Shown piece after piece: positions 47,238 through 58,760 of a stretch of 64,000 nt of DNA. This DNA comes from Bidens hawaiensis (Eukaryota; Streptophyta; Magnoliopsida; Asterales; Asteraceae). Made by a program: the position numbers and the translations under genes. The stretch covers positions 224,979-288,978 of the forward strand of contig JAIQDT010002844.1 of assembly GCA_021521415.1 (NCBI GenBank), read 5' to 3'. The notes under the pieces were generated by a model. The model worked only from the letters and a program-made list of their open reading frames with translations. It had not been told where the DNA came from and searched no databases. Positions within the stretch are counted from its first letter, which is position 1, and every line of letters begins with the position of its first letter.

Positions 47238-47725
47238 CATGGCCGGCTGGAGGGTGGCGCCGGTCGGACCGCCGGCCAGGGCATGCAATTTTTAGAGGCC
47301 AAAACTTTTTGTATCTATATTTTTTATATATACATTTAAAAATATAAAACTTAGAAAATATGAACTGCTCTTTACCATTTTATAATTATTAGGCCCAAAC
47401 TAAAACTAAAAACTAAGTTTAAATTCTTTTTATCCATAATCCATTTAATCAAGTTTAAATTTTTGGGCCCAAACTAAAACTGAAAACTACAAAAATTATA
47501 TAAAAACCCAATGCAAAATAAAAGAAAAGGCGGTTGATTGAAATTTCTCTTTGGTTAATCGTTAGTTATTATGGTATTTTTTTAATAATATATTTTTCAA
47601 TGTTTATTGTTATAACATTAAGCCTCGTTTAAAAAAATTAGCTTATATATTTCTTTACTCGTTAAGGCTATGGGCCTTTTTATTTCGGCTCGACCGAGGT
47701 ATTCAAATTCTCGGAGACGGCCCTG
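47238..47725. mobile_element. 488-bp non-autonomous hAT element with perfect 8-bp target duplication
   Basis: TACATCAC flanks the element exactly at 47230-47237 and 47726-47733. The terminal inverted repeats are CATGGCCGGC and, from the right, CAGGGCCGTC. An 8-bp duplication with short CAGGG-type ends is the hAT hallmark. No transposase is encoded. Confidence 0.85.
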
Positions 47726-48858
47726 TACATCACAAAACAAGGTATTGGGTTCCAAACAAGCGCATGCAACTTTTCCACTACAAAGGTGTTCACCTGTAAG
47801 ATTTTGAAGTTCCAAAATAAAATTTTTATACTTCTAAAAATCATATAGGTAAAGTGAAAGGAGCAATACATACCTGAATAAAGGGTCTCAATGACATTTC
47901 TGCATGTTCCTCTTATTGTAACTGTTACTTTTCAGCTCCCCTCACCAACCTTTGTGGTGTTTCTGTTGTAGCTGGTAGTGATGGCTAATGAAAATGATGG
48001 TATAGGTACATGCTAAAAGAGCCCATCAATTTTTTGTAGGTTTATCAGATAGCCAAACAGACAGTAAACATACAAAAAATTATCACAAAATTTTTTTTGC
48101 TATTTCTTTTCTAAGATCATAATTCATGATGAAACGTGAACTACATATATATATATATCCAAGGACAAAAGGCAAATGGTATGAACAATATGATGTAGTG
48201 GTGTTCCTTTATAATGTAGTAGTTTACCACTTGGACTTTTTCCTAGTTCACTTAACAAGAATAGAACGTTATATAATGTAGATACCCAAAAAGAAGGTAA
48301 CTTTTTTTATATATAAGGCGCTTGGACGTTAATTTAATTTGATTACTGCCAATTGAAGTCATAATAATCAGCTTTTAGTATTTTGTAAAAACTGATCAAG
48401 ATTAAGCTATATGCATAAAGAAGTTGTCATTCAATATTTTTACACACTTGGTATGTCGAAAATAGATTAACAGTAAAAGAAAAATATTCCAGCAATAATT
48501 GCATAAGATGATCAGAGACCCTAAATTTCTCTTTCAAATTCTCAAGAACATCAAACTTGGGAACAACACACCGCTAAAAGGAAATTATGACAATAAAGAT
48601 TGACAAAAAGACAAATACTTATGAACTATAAAATGTTGTTTCAATTCAAGGAAACCCTGCTAAATAATCATCTTCAAAACACGTCCTGCACACATTAAAA
48701 ACACATGAACTGCTAAAATAAAAAAAAACAGAGTCCCCAAAGAATAAAGAGAATCACGTATCAGAAGCCATTACAACTGCAATGCGATTAAAAGGGTAAA
48801 AAACAAAAAAACTAACCTGAAGGGAACACATCTATGTTAAATGGCAAAGCCAAAAGAA

Positions 48859-49177
48859 TGTTGGTATAAGAATTATTATATCACTTCAATGTAATCAATA
48901 AAGAATGATAAACACAAGAACTCAGGGAACTCTCGATTGATTTTTATTAACTGATAATTCAAGGTGATAATAAACAAGAACAAATACTGCCTATTTATAG
49001 AACACATAGGCTAACAAACTTTCATAAAAGACTCAAAAATCTCCTAAAGACTTGGTCACTCAGCATACAACCGTTGAGGACTTATTCAATAATAATCAAC
49101 ATAAAAAACACATGTGCATAGCACCAAATACGTTAGAGACATCCCTGAAAATCCTCCAATCTTTGAATCATTCTTCA
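48859..49177 (-). repeat. Copia-3 3' LTR
   Basis: It runs from TGAAGAATGA (minus strand, at 49177) to CCAACA (48859), with a TATA box CTATAAATAGG at about 49001-48991. It is a diverged copy of 55863-56178. Confidence 0.93.
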
Positions 49178-52100
49178 TCACCTCCCCTTGATTCAAGCTC
49201 CATAACTCCCAACTCATGCCTAAAGTAAACAAACCTCTCTCTAGCAGCGACTTAGTTAAGACACAGCAACTTGCTCATGTGTGCTGTAAAACTTCAAACA
49301 TATCCTCTCCTGTTGAATCATTTGTCTAATAAAATGATATTTAATATCAATGTGTCTTGTCCTTCCATCTATAACTGGATTCTTTGACAAATTAATTGCA
49401 GATTTGTTGTCACAATATAATATTGTAGGCTTTGTTTGCTTATAACCAAGATCTTCGAGAATTCTTCTTATCCAAATAGCCTGGCAAGTAGCACTAGTGG
49501 CTGAGATGTGAAAAACTTTAATAGACCCACATCAGTCATTTCAAATGCTTATTTCATACCCTGCTGAACTCATTAATCATAGTATCATATGAAGATGTAC
49601 AGATAATGTCATCTACATATAAACATACATAGATAACACTACCAGTAGGATTTCTCTTAACATATAGGGACGGCTCATTCAAGCTTCTTTCATATCCATG
49701 CTCGACAAAATAGGCATCTATTTTATCATTCCAGGCTCTAGGTGCCTGCTTTAACCCATACAACGCCTTGTTCAACTTATACACCCAATCTACTTTTTCG
49801 TGAACCACAAAACCCTCAGGTTGTGCAACATAAATATCCTCAGTTAAATCTCCATTAAGGAATGCAGATTTAACATCTAGTTGATATATGTTCCAACCCA
49901 ACTGAGCAGCTACAGCAAGTATAATTCTAGTTGTTTCAAACCTGGCTACAGGAGCAAATGTTTCTTTGTAGTCGATGCCATACTGCTGAGAGTAGCATTT
50001 TGCTACCAACCTGGCTTTGAACCGTATTCCTTTACCATCTGGTCCTGGTTTGGTCTTAAACAACCATTTAACACCGACCAGATTTTTACCAGGTGGTAAT
50101 GACATCAACTGTGACATTTGAGCCAAAACAAGGTACACCTCAATACGTATTTACCGATTAAGCAAATAAACGCCTTTTGCGTAACAAACGAACAATTAAT
50201 CGAACGGGTCGGGTTATGACCCAGATATCTTGGGGGGGCATCTATAAGTGATATATGATCTATACAAGCGAAAACATTAGAAATATGGTCTTAATTTGAT
50301 AGCAAACAAGTTAAAAGAAAATATGCTCGTTTAACTACCCGCTATAGATTTAAACGAGAAAGATAGTTACAAACCAAGCATTGTATCATCCGTTAAGCCG
50401 AAAAAGACTTACCAAACACTTATTTGAAATGTCTTAAGCGATCCGTGAAAATATTTTTGATTTTTACAAACATATAGTATGTTTTTATAATTTTACACAA
50501 AACTAGCCGAAAAACACTTGTTTTCGCGCTGTTTAACGCACCCGATAAGTTTTTCGCGCCAAACACCGAACCCGAACTAAATTTGGACCGGGCTTTTCGT
50601 ATTTGGGCATGAAAAACCAGATCATTGGGCCAAAACAACCCATCATGGGCCCATAAGGAATCCCGGCCGCAGCCGCCACCCCACCCCCATTTTTTTATAA
50701 AACTTATTCCACAAGCTTGATTATTCATTTTAGTTGATAAAAATTGAGGTCCAAGCAGCTCTAAACCTGAGTTTCCAGAAAACCTTCAAACCCTAAGGTA
50801 AGGAGCTTAAATAAGTAGCTTTTATACTTGTTTAAACTCGTTTAATATCATAAAAACATGTCTTGGTTACTAAAAATCATTCCTAACCGTGTAAAAATCC
50901 TAAAAATGGTCCATAAACATGTTTTGATCATACACATGGTAAGGAACCTGTTTTGATAGTTTTTTTGGCCATAAACACGGATGAAAGGGTTGAAATGGCG
51001 TTTTTACGGTTCAAAAGTTCGTTTTTTGTGCACTAGCCGAAACCCTAAGTTAAGGGTTGTTATGTTGATAAAAAATTGTTTGGTTTGTGATATAGGACTT
51101 GTACCTAGCTTGCTTAGAATCACAAGAACTTGACAACTTGATTAAAAAGTCGGAAACGAGCCAAACCCGCTAAGGTAATGCCGAAACACTCGCTTACGGG
51201 CTATTTAGGTTAAGGTTATGATGTGCATATTTTTATGACTTGAAATTTTTCAGGGACATCAGGGACCATGTCAATGAGTCCCTGTTCAAATTTGGTAATT
51301 TTTCGACCATCAGATTTGATGTATTTTGATCACATATGAATTTTGGGATCATTTTGAGAAGTTTAAAGGTGGTATGTTTATATGCGTTCGTGTGAATTTT
51401 TATAGCCGAATTTGAGCCGAAAAGAATATCGCACGAATTTTTACATTCTGGAATTGATACAAGTTGATTTGGGACATGATTTGAGCATTCAAGAATTTTT
51501 GTAGAATTTTTGGAAATTGTTTGGGGTAAACGGACGATTTTCAGGCGAAATATGGCTGATAAAATGAATTTTTATAAATTAATAAATTAGTAAATAAATT
51601 CCAGAAATATTTTTATAAAAATCTACATATTTTAATTGATAAGTGGTTAAATTTTCATAATTTAATGATTAACGGTTAATTAATTATGCTAATCTGAATA
51701 TTAAACAAATTCAGTTTTTATAAAAACCGGCAAGTTTGCGACTAGCGAATCTGCGGGAATATCAAAACACCAAGAGTGATCAAAAATCATATTTTTGGAC
51801 TAATTATGTAAAAACGAACTTTTCTATGAAAAACCTGGACAATCCGAGTGGATTGTGCGCGTTTCTTCTTAAATCAAACTGAATAAACGAAAACGGGCCC
51901 CGTGGCTAATCCGGGACCCCAGTATGTGATCTTTCTTTATAACTTAATCACGTTATTAACCAATACATTTACCCAAGCTTATTTTCCCATAATTGTTTTC
52001 TGAACGCGTAAACGAACAACTTGGCCCAGCTGGGAAAACGGGAATCTGAGCCAAGTTCGGTTTTAAGTATTAGACATTGAACAACATCACAACCTAAGCC

Positions 52101-55100
52101 TATTGCCACTTTCTGGGCATTCTAGCTACACCCAGATTAGTTATACAGCCCAGATTAGTATTGAGATTATAATAATATTAAAATATTAATATTATTATAA
52201 TATTGATTATAGGAACTACTGATAGCGGACAAACAAACCACGAGCTGATACAGTACTGATTATCTATTAAACCGTGAGTTTCATGACCCCACTCTTTAAA
52301 CAGTTTTACGAACTTTTGGGGTGAAAAGCATGTTTGATTTCATTATACATACCTGAAACATGTATTGATGTGAATTATCTAAGTGCTAACACACGAAAGT
52401 CCCCACGATCACAGTGATTAACTTCGAGGCGGTGGCTTGTGAATAGTACTATTAGTTTGACAAACTCAAACGGAATCGGCCTGGTTTCCGTGTCACATAG
52501 CGCCGTTTGCACATGACCATATTTATACAAACAGGCTATGTAGTGTTAGACATAGCTACCGGGGCATGTTGTGGGCGGAAAGGGGCCACAGTGGTTGATG
52601 GAGCGTGGGAAATGGATGCACGCAGCACATACAGTCAAGGCTTCACTGTAGCTTAGCATAATTACATCATTTACATACATACATACTTATTTCATGATTA
52701 CAAGTGTTGACTTGTGAATACTCATTACTGATTTCTTGAAACTCGTGAAACTCACCAACTCTAGTAGTTGACCTGTTTTAAACTGCTTTTCAGGTATACC
52801 TAAATCGGAATGATTTGGTGATCTGTTACTTGCTCAAGGTGTGTGGTTGATGCTATGTGAATAGAAGCAAGGGTGTTAGTAGTAAGAACGTTTAGTTAAC
52901 GAACTAATTTTGTTTGTACCACCTAGACTGTCAAACAATGATAGAACAAAGAAATGTAATATATTGTAAATTAGTTTGTAATGTTTCTTTATAAACAATG
53001 TGTTGATACCAGAGGTGTCTGTTACATTCCCGTTTTACGCTTCCGCATTGTGCTAGTCGGGGTGTGACATCAGCTCCCAAGTATTATTCTTCTCAATAGC
53101 TTGTATCTCGGCTGCCATAGCTTCTCGCCATTCTTTGACTTTTGATGCTTGTTCATAGTGAATAGGGTCGGCTACACTAAGAGCAAATTGACAAGTAGTG
53201 GAATCTTCTTCATTTTCTGATGAATCACCTACATAATTGTCTTTGAGCCAGGCTGGTGGTTTACTTGTTCTTTTAGAGGGACCATGTAAACAATTGGAGG
53301 GATAAGTGATTGGAGTTGGTGATAGTGAAGGTTCATTTGGGTGAGTAAGTGAGTTGTAATTGTCAGGTGAGGGAGTAGTGAGTGTAGGCTGATGGTTAGA
53401 TGATGTAAGCTGATGGCTAGATGGTGTAGGCTGAGGTGTAGATGGTGGTGTCTCAAGATTAGTGGTTGAGGAATTAGTAAGTTCTGGCTCAAGGGGAAAG
53501 GGATCAATAAAGACATATTCCTTATTAGGTGATTTATCATTAGAGTTCCAGACCCATTTTGCATCTTCCAAAAATTCTACATCCTTTTTATTCGAAATAG
53601 TTTTTGTATCTGAGTTATAGAATCTGAAGCCATAACTCTGAGTTGAATATCCAACAAAGATATTTTTCTCAGACTTACTATCCAGTTTCCTTCTTATTTG
53701 AGAAGGAACCAACCCATACGCTATGCATCCAAAAACTTTAAAACGAGATACAGTGGGTTTAGTACCTGACAAGGCTTCAAGAGGTGTTTGATCCACTAAT
53801 GCTTTAGTAGGTGACCTGTTGATAATGTATACAGCCGTGGACACTGCTTCTGCCCATAGAAAATTTGGCAATTCCTTCTGCTTCAACATACTTCTGGCTA
53901 GATTCATGACAGTGCGATTTTTTCTTTCTACCACACCGTTGTGTTGAGGTGTGTAGGGTATGGTGAGTTCCTGTTTGATACCTGCTGCTTCACAAAAGTT
54001 GTTGAATTCCTGAGAACAAAACTCACCTCCCCTATCAGATCTCAACACTTTGATTTCCCTGCCACTTTCTTTCTCAACCATAACTTTAAAAGATTTGAAC
54101 TTGTCAAATGCCTCATTCTTGTTAGTTATGAAATAGACCCAACACATGTGAGTTAAGTCATCAATAAAGAGTAGATAGTAGAGGCTATTACCTAAATTTG
54201 GAGCTTGCATGGGCCCACATAGATCTGTATGAATCAGTCCAAGTTTGGCTTTAGCACGCCAAGATGTTGAATGAAATGGCTTTCTTGTTTGTTTACCTAG
54301 AATGCATGTTTCACAGGTAATTGAAGTAGTAATCTTGGGCAGCCCCTTTACCATCCTCTTGTTGTGCAGTTGTTTAAGACCTTCCAAATGAAGATGGCCA
54401 TATCTACAATGCCACTTGTGGGCTTCAACTTCTTCCTTAGTTGCTCTTGAATTTTGAACAGTAATTAAACTTGTGGCATCAACCACAAACATATTGTTTG
54501 TAGCCACAGTGATTTCCAGCAAGGTTTTACCATTCTTTTTGTGCTTGATGATACATTTTCCATCATCAAACAACAAATTGTACCCTTTCTTCATAAGCTG
54601 GCCAACACTAAGTAAATTATACTCCAGTTTAGGAGCATAGTATACCTGATTGAGAAGTTTAAAACAATTGTTTCCAGTTCTGATCTAAACAGTTCCTTTT
54701 CCTTCTACAACCAACTTCTTTCTATCACCCAGCCTTACATCTAGCTTAAAGGATTCATCCAGATCTATAAAGCTATCTTTGGACCCCGTCATATGAATAG
54801 ATCATCCAAAATCAATAAACCATAAGTGATTATGTTTACCGGAATTGGAGCCATTAGCCATTAACATCATAGGACCATTTCCAGTGGCAGCTAGCAACAA
54901 GTGTTGTTCATCTTCTTGAGTGGGCACTTCTCCATCATCTTCATTTTCAGCTATGTTCACTTGTACTTCATCATTGTACCAACAATCTTTCTTAAAATGA
55001 CCAAATTTTTTACAACAGTAGCATTGAGGCACTTTACTTCTGTCAAGGGATCCTCTCCCTCGACCTCTTCCTCGAAAGGTTGACCTTCATCTACCTCTGC

Positions 55101-55794
55101 CTCTTTGAAAGTTATTCTGCTCTTGGATAACTTGTAGCACTTGTTCATCTTGTCTTTCAGGAGCCTTGACAGTTTTATCAACAACTGTCCTACTATTTAT
55201 TCTTTCTTCTTGAGACTGAAGTAGCCCCATCATTTTGACAGGAGTAACTTCAGCTAAATCATACACCACTTCAATTAAGGGTATCACATAATCAAATTTT
55301 GGAGACAGGCTTCTCAGTACCTTCTCCACTACCTTTTGATCTGTCAACTCTTCTCCATAGGACCTTTGTTGTCCTACATTATCCATGACACGAGAAAAAT
55401 AGCCACCAATGTTTTCATCATCTTTCATTGACAGATTTTCAAAATTTCTCCTTAAGCCTTGAAGTTTGATCGACTGAACCTGCGAATCTCCTTGATATTC
55501 TATGCGTAGAATATCCCACGTGTCTCTTGCGGATTCAGCAGCAGCAATCCTTGAAAATAGACTATCATGTACACCTTGTTGAATGATAGTCATAGCTTGT
55601 GCGTCCTTCTTCTTTGCCTCTCGCTGCTCCAGTGAACCATCTGCAATTGTTGTAACACCCAAGAACACCACATCCCATAATTCTCGAGCCCGCAAGATGG
55701 TTTTCATGCGGAGACTCCAGTGTTCATAACCTTCGCCTTTAAACACGGGTACATATGATGCAGCAAGATTACCATGAACAGATGATTCAGCCAT
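49178..55794 (-). pseudogene. gag-pol: Copia-3 gag-pol, interrupted, frameshifted and internally deleted
   Basis: Gag starts at the ATG at 55794 (MAESSVHGNLAASYVPVFKG) with a UBN2-type gag. A frame change near 55090 leads to the zinc knuckle CYCCKKFGHFKKDC and the protease stub (LWFIDFG, where DSG or DTG is expected), then a stop at 54802. The next frame, starting by 54594, holds the integrase HHCC finger, HTDLCGP, FIDDLTH and TPQHNGVVERKN, then the linker and the start of RT (NNTWELM). A solo LTR interrupts at 53069-50110. RT resumes with VKWLFKTKPGPDGK, ARLVAKCYSQQ and YVDDII. After about 49510 the sequence jumps into RNase H (AIWIRRILEDLGYKQ, YCDNKSAI), so several hundred bases are missing. 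Dead element. Confidence 0.9.
50110..53069 (+). mobile_element. Solo gypsy LTR (2960 bp) inserted in Copia-3 RT
   Basis: TGTGACATTTG at 50110 to GGGGTGTGACA at 53069, flanked by TCAAC (50105-50109) and TCAGC (53070-53074), a 5-bp target duplication with one change. Removing the insertion rejoins Copia-3 RT in frame. It is a diverged relative of the chromovirus LTR: similar ends, a CCCTAAG|GTAAGG site at 50797/50798, a 79-bp intron-like interval 51175-51253, a hairpin, and a 520-bp cassette 52274-52793. A TATAAAA box lies at about 50697. No internal region remains, so it formed by LTR-LTR recombination. Confidence 0.93.
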
Positions 55795-55847
55795 TATGAC
55801 AAGGAGGGTGAAAATAGATAAGATGACTTACAAGAGATGACACTCTA

Positions 55848-55859
55848 GCTCTGATACCA
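55848..55859 (-). promoter_or_regulatory. Copia-3 primer binding site, initiator tRNA-Met
   Basis: TGGTATCAGAGC on the minus strand, three bases after the 5' LTR end. Confidence 0.93.
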
Positions 55860-55862
55860 GAA

Positions 55863-56178
55863 TGTTGGTATGAGAACTATTATATCACGTTAATGTAATC
55901 AATAAAGAATGATAAACACAAGAACTTAGGGAACTCTCGATTGATTTTTATTAACTGATAATTCAAGGTGATAATAAACAAGAACAATACTGCCTATTTA
56001 TAGAACTCATAAGCTAACAAACTTTCATAAACGACTCAAAAAACTCCTAAAGACTTGGTCACTCAGCATACAACCGTTGAGGACTTATTCAATAATAATC
56101 AACATGAAAAACACATGTGCAACACCAAATACGTTAGAGATATCCCTGAAAATCCTTCAATCTTTGAATCATTCTTCA
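55863..56178 (-). repeat. Copia-3 5' LTR
   Basis: TG...CA ends and a TATA box (CTATAAATAGG) at about 56003-55993 on the minus strand, giving a presumptive start near 55965. Confidence 0.93.
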
Positions 56179-56500
56179 TAAAAAATAACAGCCGTTTTCA
56201 ACCTGGAACTGGCTCGCCTTGAAACCATAGATGTCATTGAAAGCGAATTCACGCTAAACCCTGAAAAAAAAAGCCACAAATCGGTCGTTATCAAGAAACT
56301 AAACCATCGAAAAGTCGATTAGGGTTTGCAGGTTACCTTATTGTTGGTGGCGGTGGTCGTGTGGCTACACCAAGCGGCGCTTTACAGATTAGAGGACCCG
56401 ACGGCTTCCGGTGGTGGAATGGCAAACCCCTTAAGCTACGGTGGCTTGATGAGAGAGAGAGAGAGAGATGGGAGCTTTTGGCATTTGGTGATATTTGGTG
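56179..56500 (-). pseudogene. 5' end of the unrecognised minus-strand gene
   Basis: On the minus strand a CT-rich leader exon runs to AAG|GTAACC at 56337/56336. A 76-bp GT-AG intron follows (56336-56261, ending TTTTTTCAG). The next exon has ATG at 56237 reading MTSMVSRRASSRLKTAVIFY before the Copia-3 LTR edge. Short leader exon, pyrimidine-rich acceptor and basic N-terminus look like a genuine gene start, possibly with an organelle-targeting peptide. The insertion separates it from downstream exons at 44.4-48.9 kb. Confidence 0.5.
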
Positions 56501-58680
56501 CAGCTTTTAGATGAATTCAAAATTTGAACGAATATTGTAAGGTTAATGGATTTGGGCGGGATCACTTCAAACTTTTGATGGTCAACATTTTATGCATTGA
56601 ACACTTATATAGTCTGTTTGAGTAGTTTGTACCTCTTAAATTTAAGAGTTTTTGTGTGAAATTACTATTATGCCCATCCTATATGTATTTTAATATAGTA
56701 TATATATATATATATACTTTAAATATATGTGTGTATATATATATATATATTTAAAGTATATATTTATTTCAAAGTAATATTTCTGTAAGTTACGACTAAT
56801 ATTTTAATGTAATTAGATACTCGTTCATAACTTTCCAAGCCAACTTTATATCCCATTTCGGCCATTTAACTCGTAAAAATTATTATTTTTACTTCTAGCG
56901 CGCGCGCATGTGTGTGTGTGTGTTTGTCAAACTATATATTTAAGTAAAATTCACTGTTTTGAGACAAAAGGTCGTTTTTCTCCATTCCACGTGTATTTTG
57001 TTATGCTTGTTTCTTCATTGTTGTTAACAATATTATGTTTTGTTTTTCAACTATAAAATTAATAGCTTTATTTAAAATCATATTTAGGCTTTATAAACTA
57101 CATAAACGCAATCTAGACATAAAATTTTATAAAAACTTATATCTTTTTTCATATAAAAAATACATTTACTTTTCTATCAAAAGTCACATGCACTCGTTTA
57201 AATGCATTTTTCTTCAGTACGCTAGACTATTTGTACTTAAACTCACTAATTTCACATAGTTTTCCAAATAACCGTTTTATTAATCCAACAACTCATGTGC
57301 TACTTGTTTATATCCTTCCATATCCAAACTTTATACATATATTTTTTTTGTGGGTTTATCTTCCATCATTCAAATAAACTACTTATATATAATTATTTTA
57401 TACAAAAACCATTTTTTTAACATGATGAGGCTATATAATATTTTTAGGACTTTGTAAACACCACCTAAGTTAATATTTCATAACCACCTTTTTTTTTATC
57501 AAAAGAATCCTTTTAACTAGTAGTTAAACACCAAAATTACCTTTAACATGTTTTTAACTTGTATGTTACAACTCTTTCGAACCTTTAACCAAGACTCATA
57601 TTTATTAAGTTTAAGCATATGTTTTAACATCAATAAGCATATTAATGTGTATCTTGATCGTTGGGTGCTTATAGCTAGCATAAACACAACTTTATAAACA
57701 TGTAAAGATAGTAGAAGAGATTGGATCACAATGCTCTAAGATTAGGATTTGTTTAGGATTAGATGATGGATGAAACAAGAAAACGCGAGCTAGTTCCCAC
57801 TCCATAATGCTCGGTCCGCCAACGTAGTTTCTTTAGATTGAAAACCGGTAACGGGCTCGACATGTTCGGTTCACGAAAAGAGACCGGAAAGTGTACGAAA
57901 AGAGAATCTGAGTGCAATAATGATATTTGAATGTTCACCCTTTGACCAAACTTTTGTAGAAGATTTAAATAAACTAACAAGTGGTATGGCATTTATGTAA
58001 TAAAAATCGGATAGTGGGGGTCTTTGTACTCGACGATTCTAGAATAAAACAAAATAGAATTTGTACAAGGGTGGCATGTTGACGCTGTGCCGTTTTGTGG
58101 TGATGGTTATACGGTCGGTTAATAAGTACGTGTATGTACATATATACACATGTGTCAGCATTAGTTGGTGTTCTTAAATAACGAGCACTAGCTCATTGAC
58201 GTATAAAATATTCACTCATATATGTATTAAAATATTTTAATTATAATCAAAACTGACACTAAAAGTTACATTATCTGGTTTTGTTTGGAAGAAGGTTAAA
58301 AGGACTTTAAGAGTCTATGAATCACACTGGTTTTGATTTGTATAAAATTTTGACCAACTCAGGCACTTCGGTTTTCATTTAACGTTCAAAATCTTGATGA
58401 AGATTATTTCATTTTTATCTTCTTTTTTTTTTTCACAAATCAAACATGCACTATGTGAGTTTTATGATTATAATACTATTACTATTTTAATATTTTTTTG
58501 TCTTGTATTAGAGAATTTATTTCCAACGTTTGAGTTTCACGGTTTTCCATTTTCTGTTAATATCAAGATTTATGTTATACTATAGATGGTTAACTTAAGT
58601 TTAATCGAGTGGGATTTAACGTAATGAATTCCAATTAGTTATTGTACACAAAATGACTTAATTTAAGGAGTGTCACATTC
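56501..58680. other. AT-rich DNA, no gene; promoter side of the minus-strand gene
   Basis: AT microsatellite and palindromic tract at 56695-56765 (TATATA with TTTAAAGTATAT arms), a (TG)n tract near 56910. Nothing coding. 58050-58680 may be the 5' part of an LTR that starts at 58681 on the minus strand. Confidence 0.45.
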
Positions 58681-58760
58681 TCCCCATGTTATTAGAATTT
58701 CGTCCCGAAATTTAGTTGAGGTTAAGTCCTTTAAAGGAGTTATGAGGATGACCTTTAAGA
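58674..58760 (-). mobile_element. Gypsy 3' boundary: polypurine tract and LTR start
   Basis: On the minus strand TTTCGGGACGAAATTCTAAT is followed by ATGGGGAGAA and TGTGACACTCC. This is the same arrangement (TTTCGGGGATGAAATTTC, purine tract, TGTGACA) found at the chromovirus 3' LTR. The LTR would run leftward from 58681. Its other end was not found. Confidence 0.65.

Larger units (their letters stand above)
44428..48858 (-). pseudogene. Unrecognised minus-strand gene, downstream exons
   Basis: Several protein-like segments lie on one strand. The clearest is 44544-44428, 39 codons from TAC with LARLENLMDDVLSTEEFADE, ending AAG|GTATGC. Others are 48858-48817 (ALPFNIDVFPS, ending CAG|GTTAGT), 48573-48485 (RCVVPKFDVLENLKEKFRVS, after TTTTAG), 47120-46971 (DELNAVMGLVGFAFLDSGVD) and about 46020-45908 (ISSIEMQPWELSSSLLKVSH). 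They could be exons of one gene whose 5' end is at 56.2-56.5 kb, cut by Copia-3. I recognise no family. MITEs and AT-rich DNA fill the gaps. Whether splicing around the 7.3-kb insertion still yields a product is unknown. Confidence 0.45.
48859..56178 (-). mobile_element. Copia-3: Ty1/copia retrotransposon with nested solo LTR
   Basis: Minus-strand order: 5' LTR 56178-55863, tRNA-Met primer site, gag, protease, integrase, RT, a deletion, RNase H, a polypurine tract (AAGGGGAGGTGA) and 3' LTR 49177-48859. LTRs are about 316-319 bp, TG...CCAACA. They differ at more than ten visible sites, so the insertion is much older than the chromovirus. No clear target duplication (AAGAA against TAAAA). It is inserted near the 5' end of an unrecognised minus-strand gene. 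Copia lineage not assigned. Confidence 0.92.

Noticed and set aside
48854..56183. Target-site duplication for Copia-3
   Set aside because: Flanks AAGAA and TAAAA do not match well enough. Too little to claim.
57517..57992. Minus-strand frames near 57.5-58.0 kb as a gene
   Set aside because: No splice context, no domain, AT-rich. Possibly LTR sequence.
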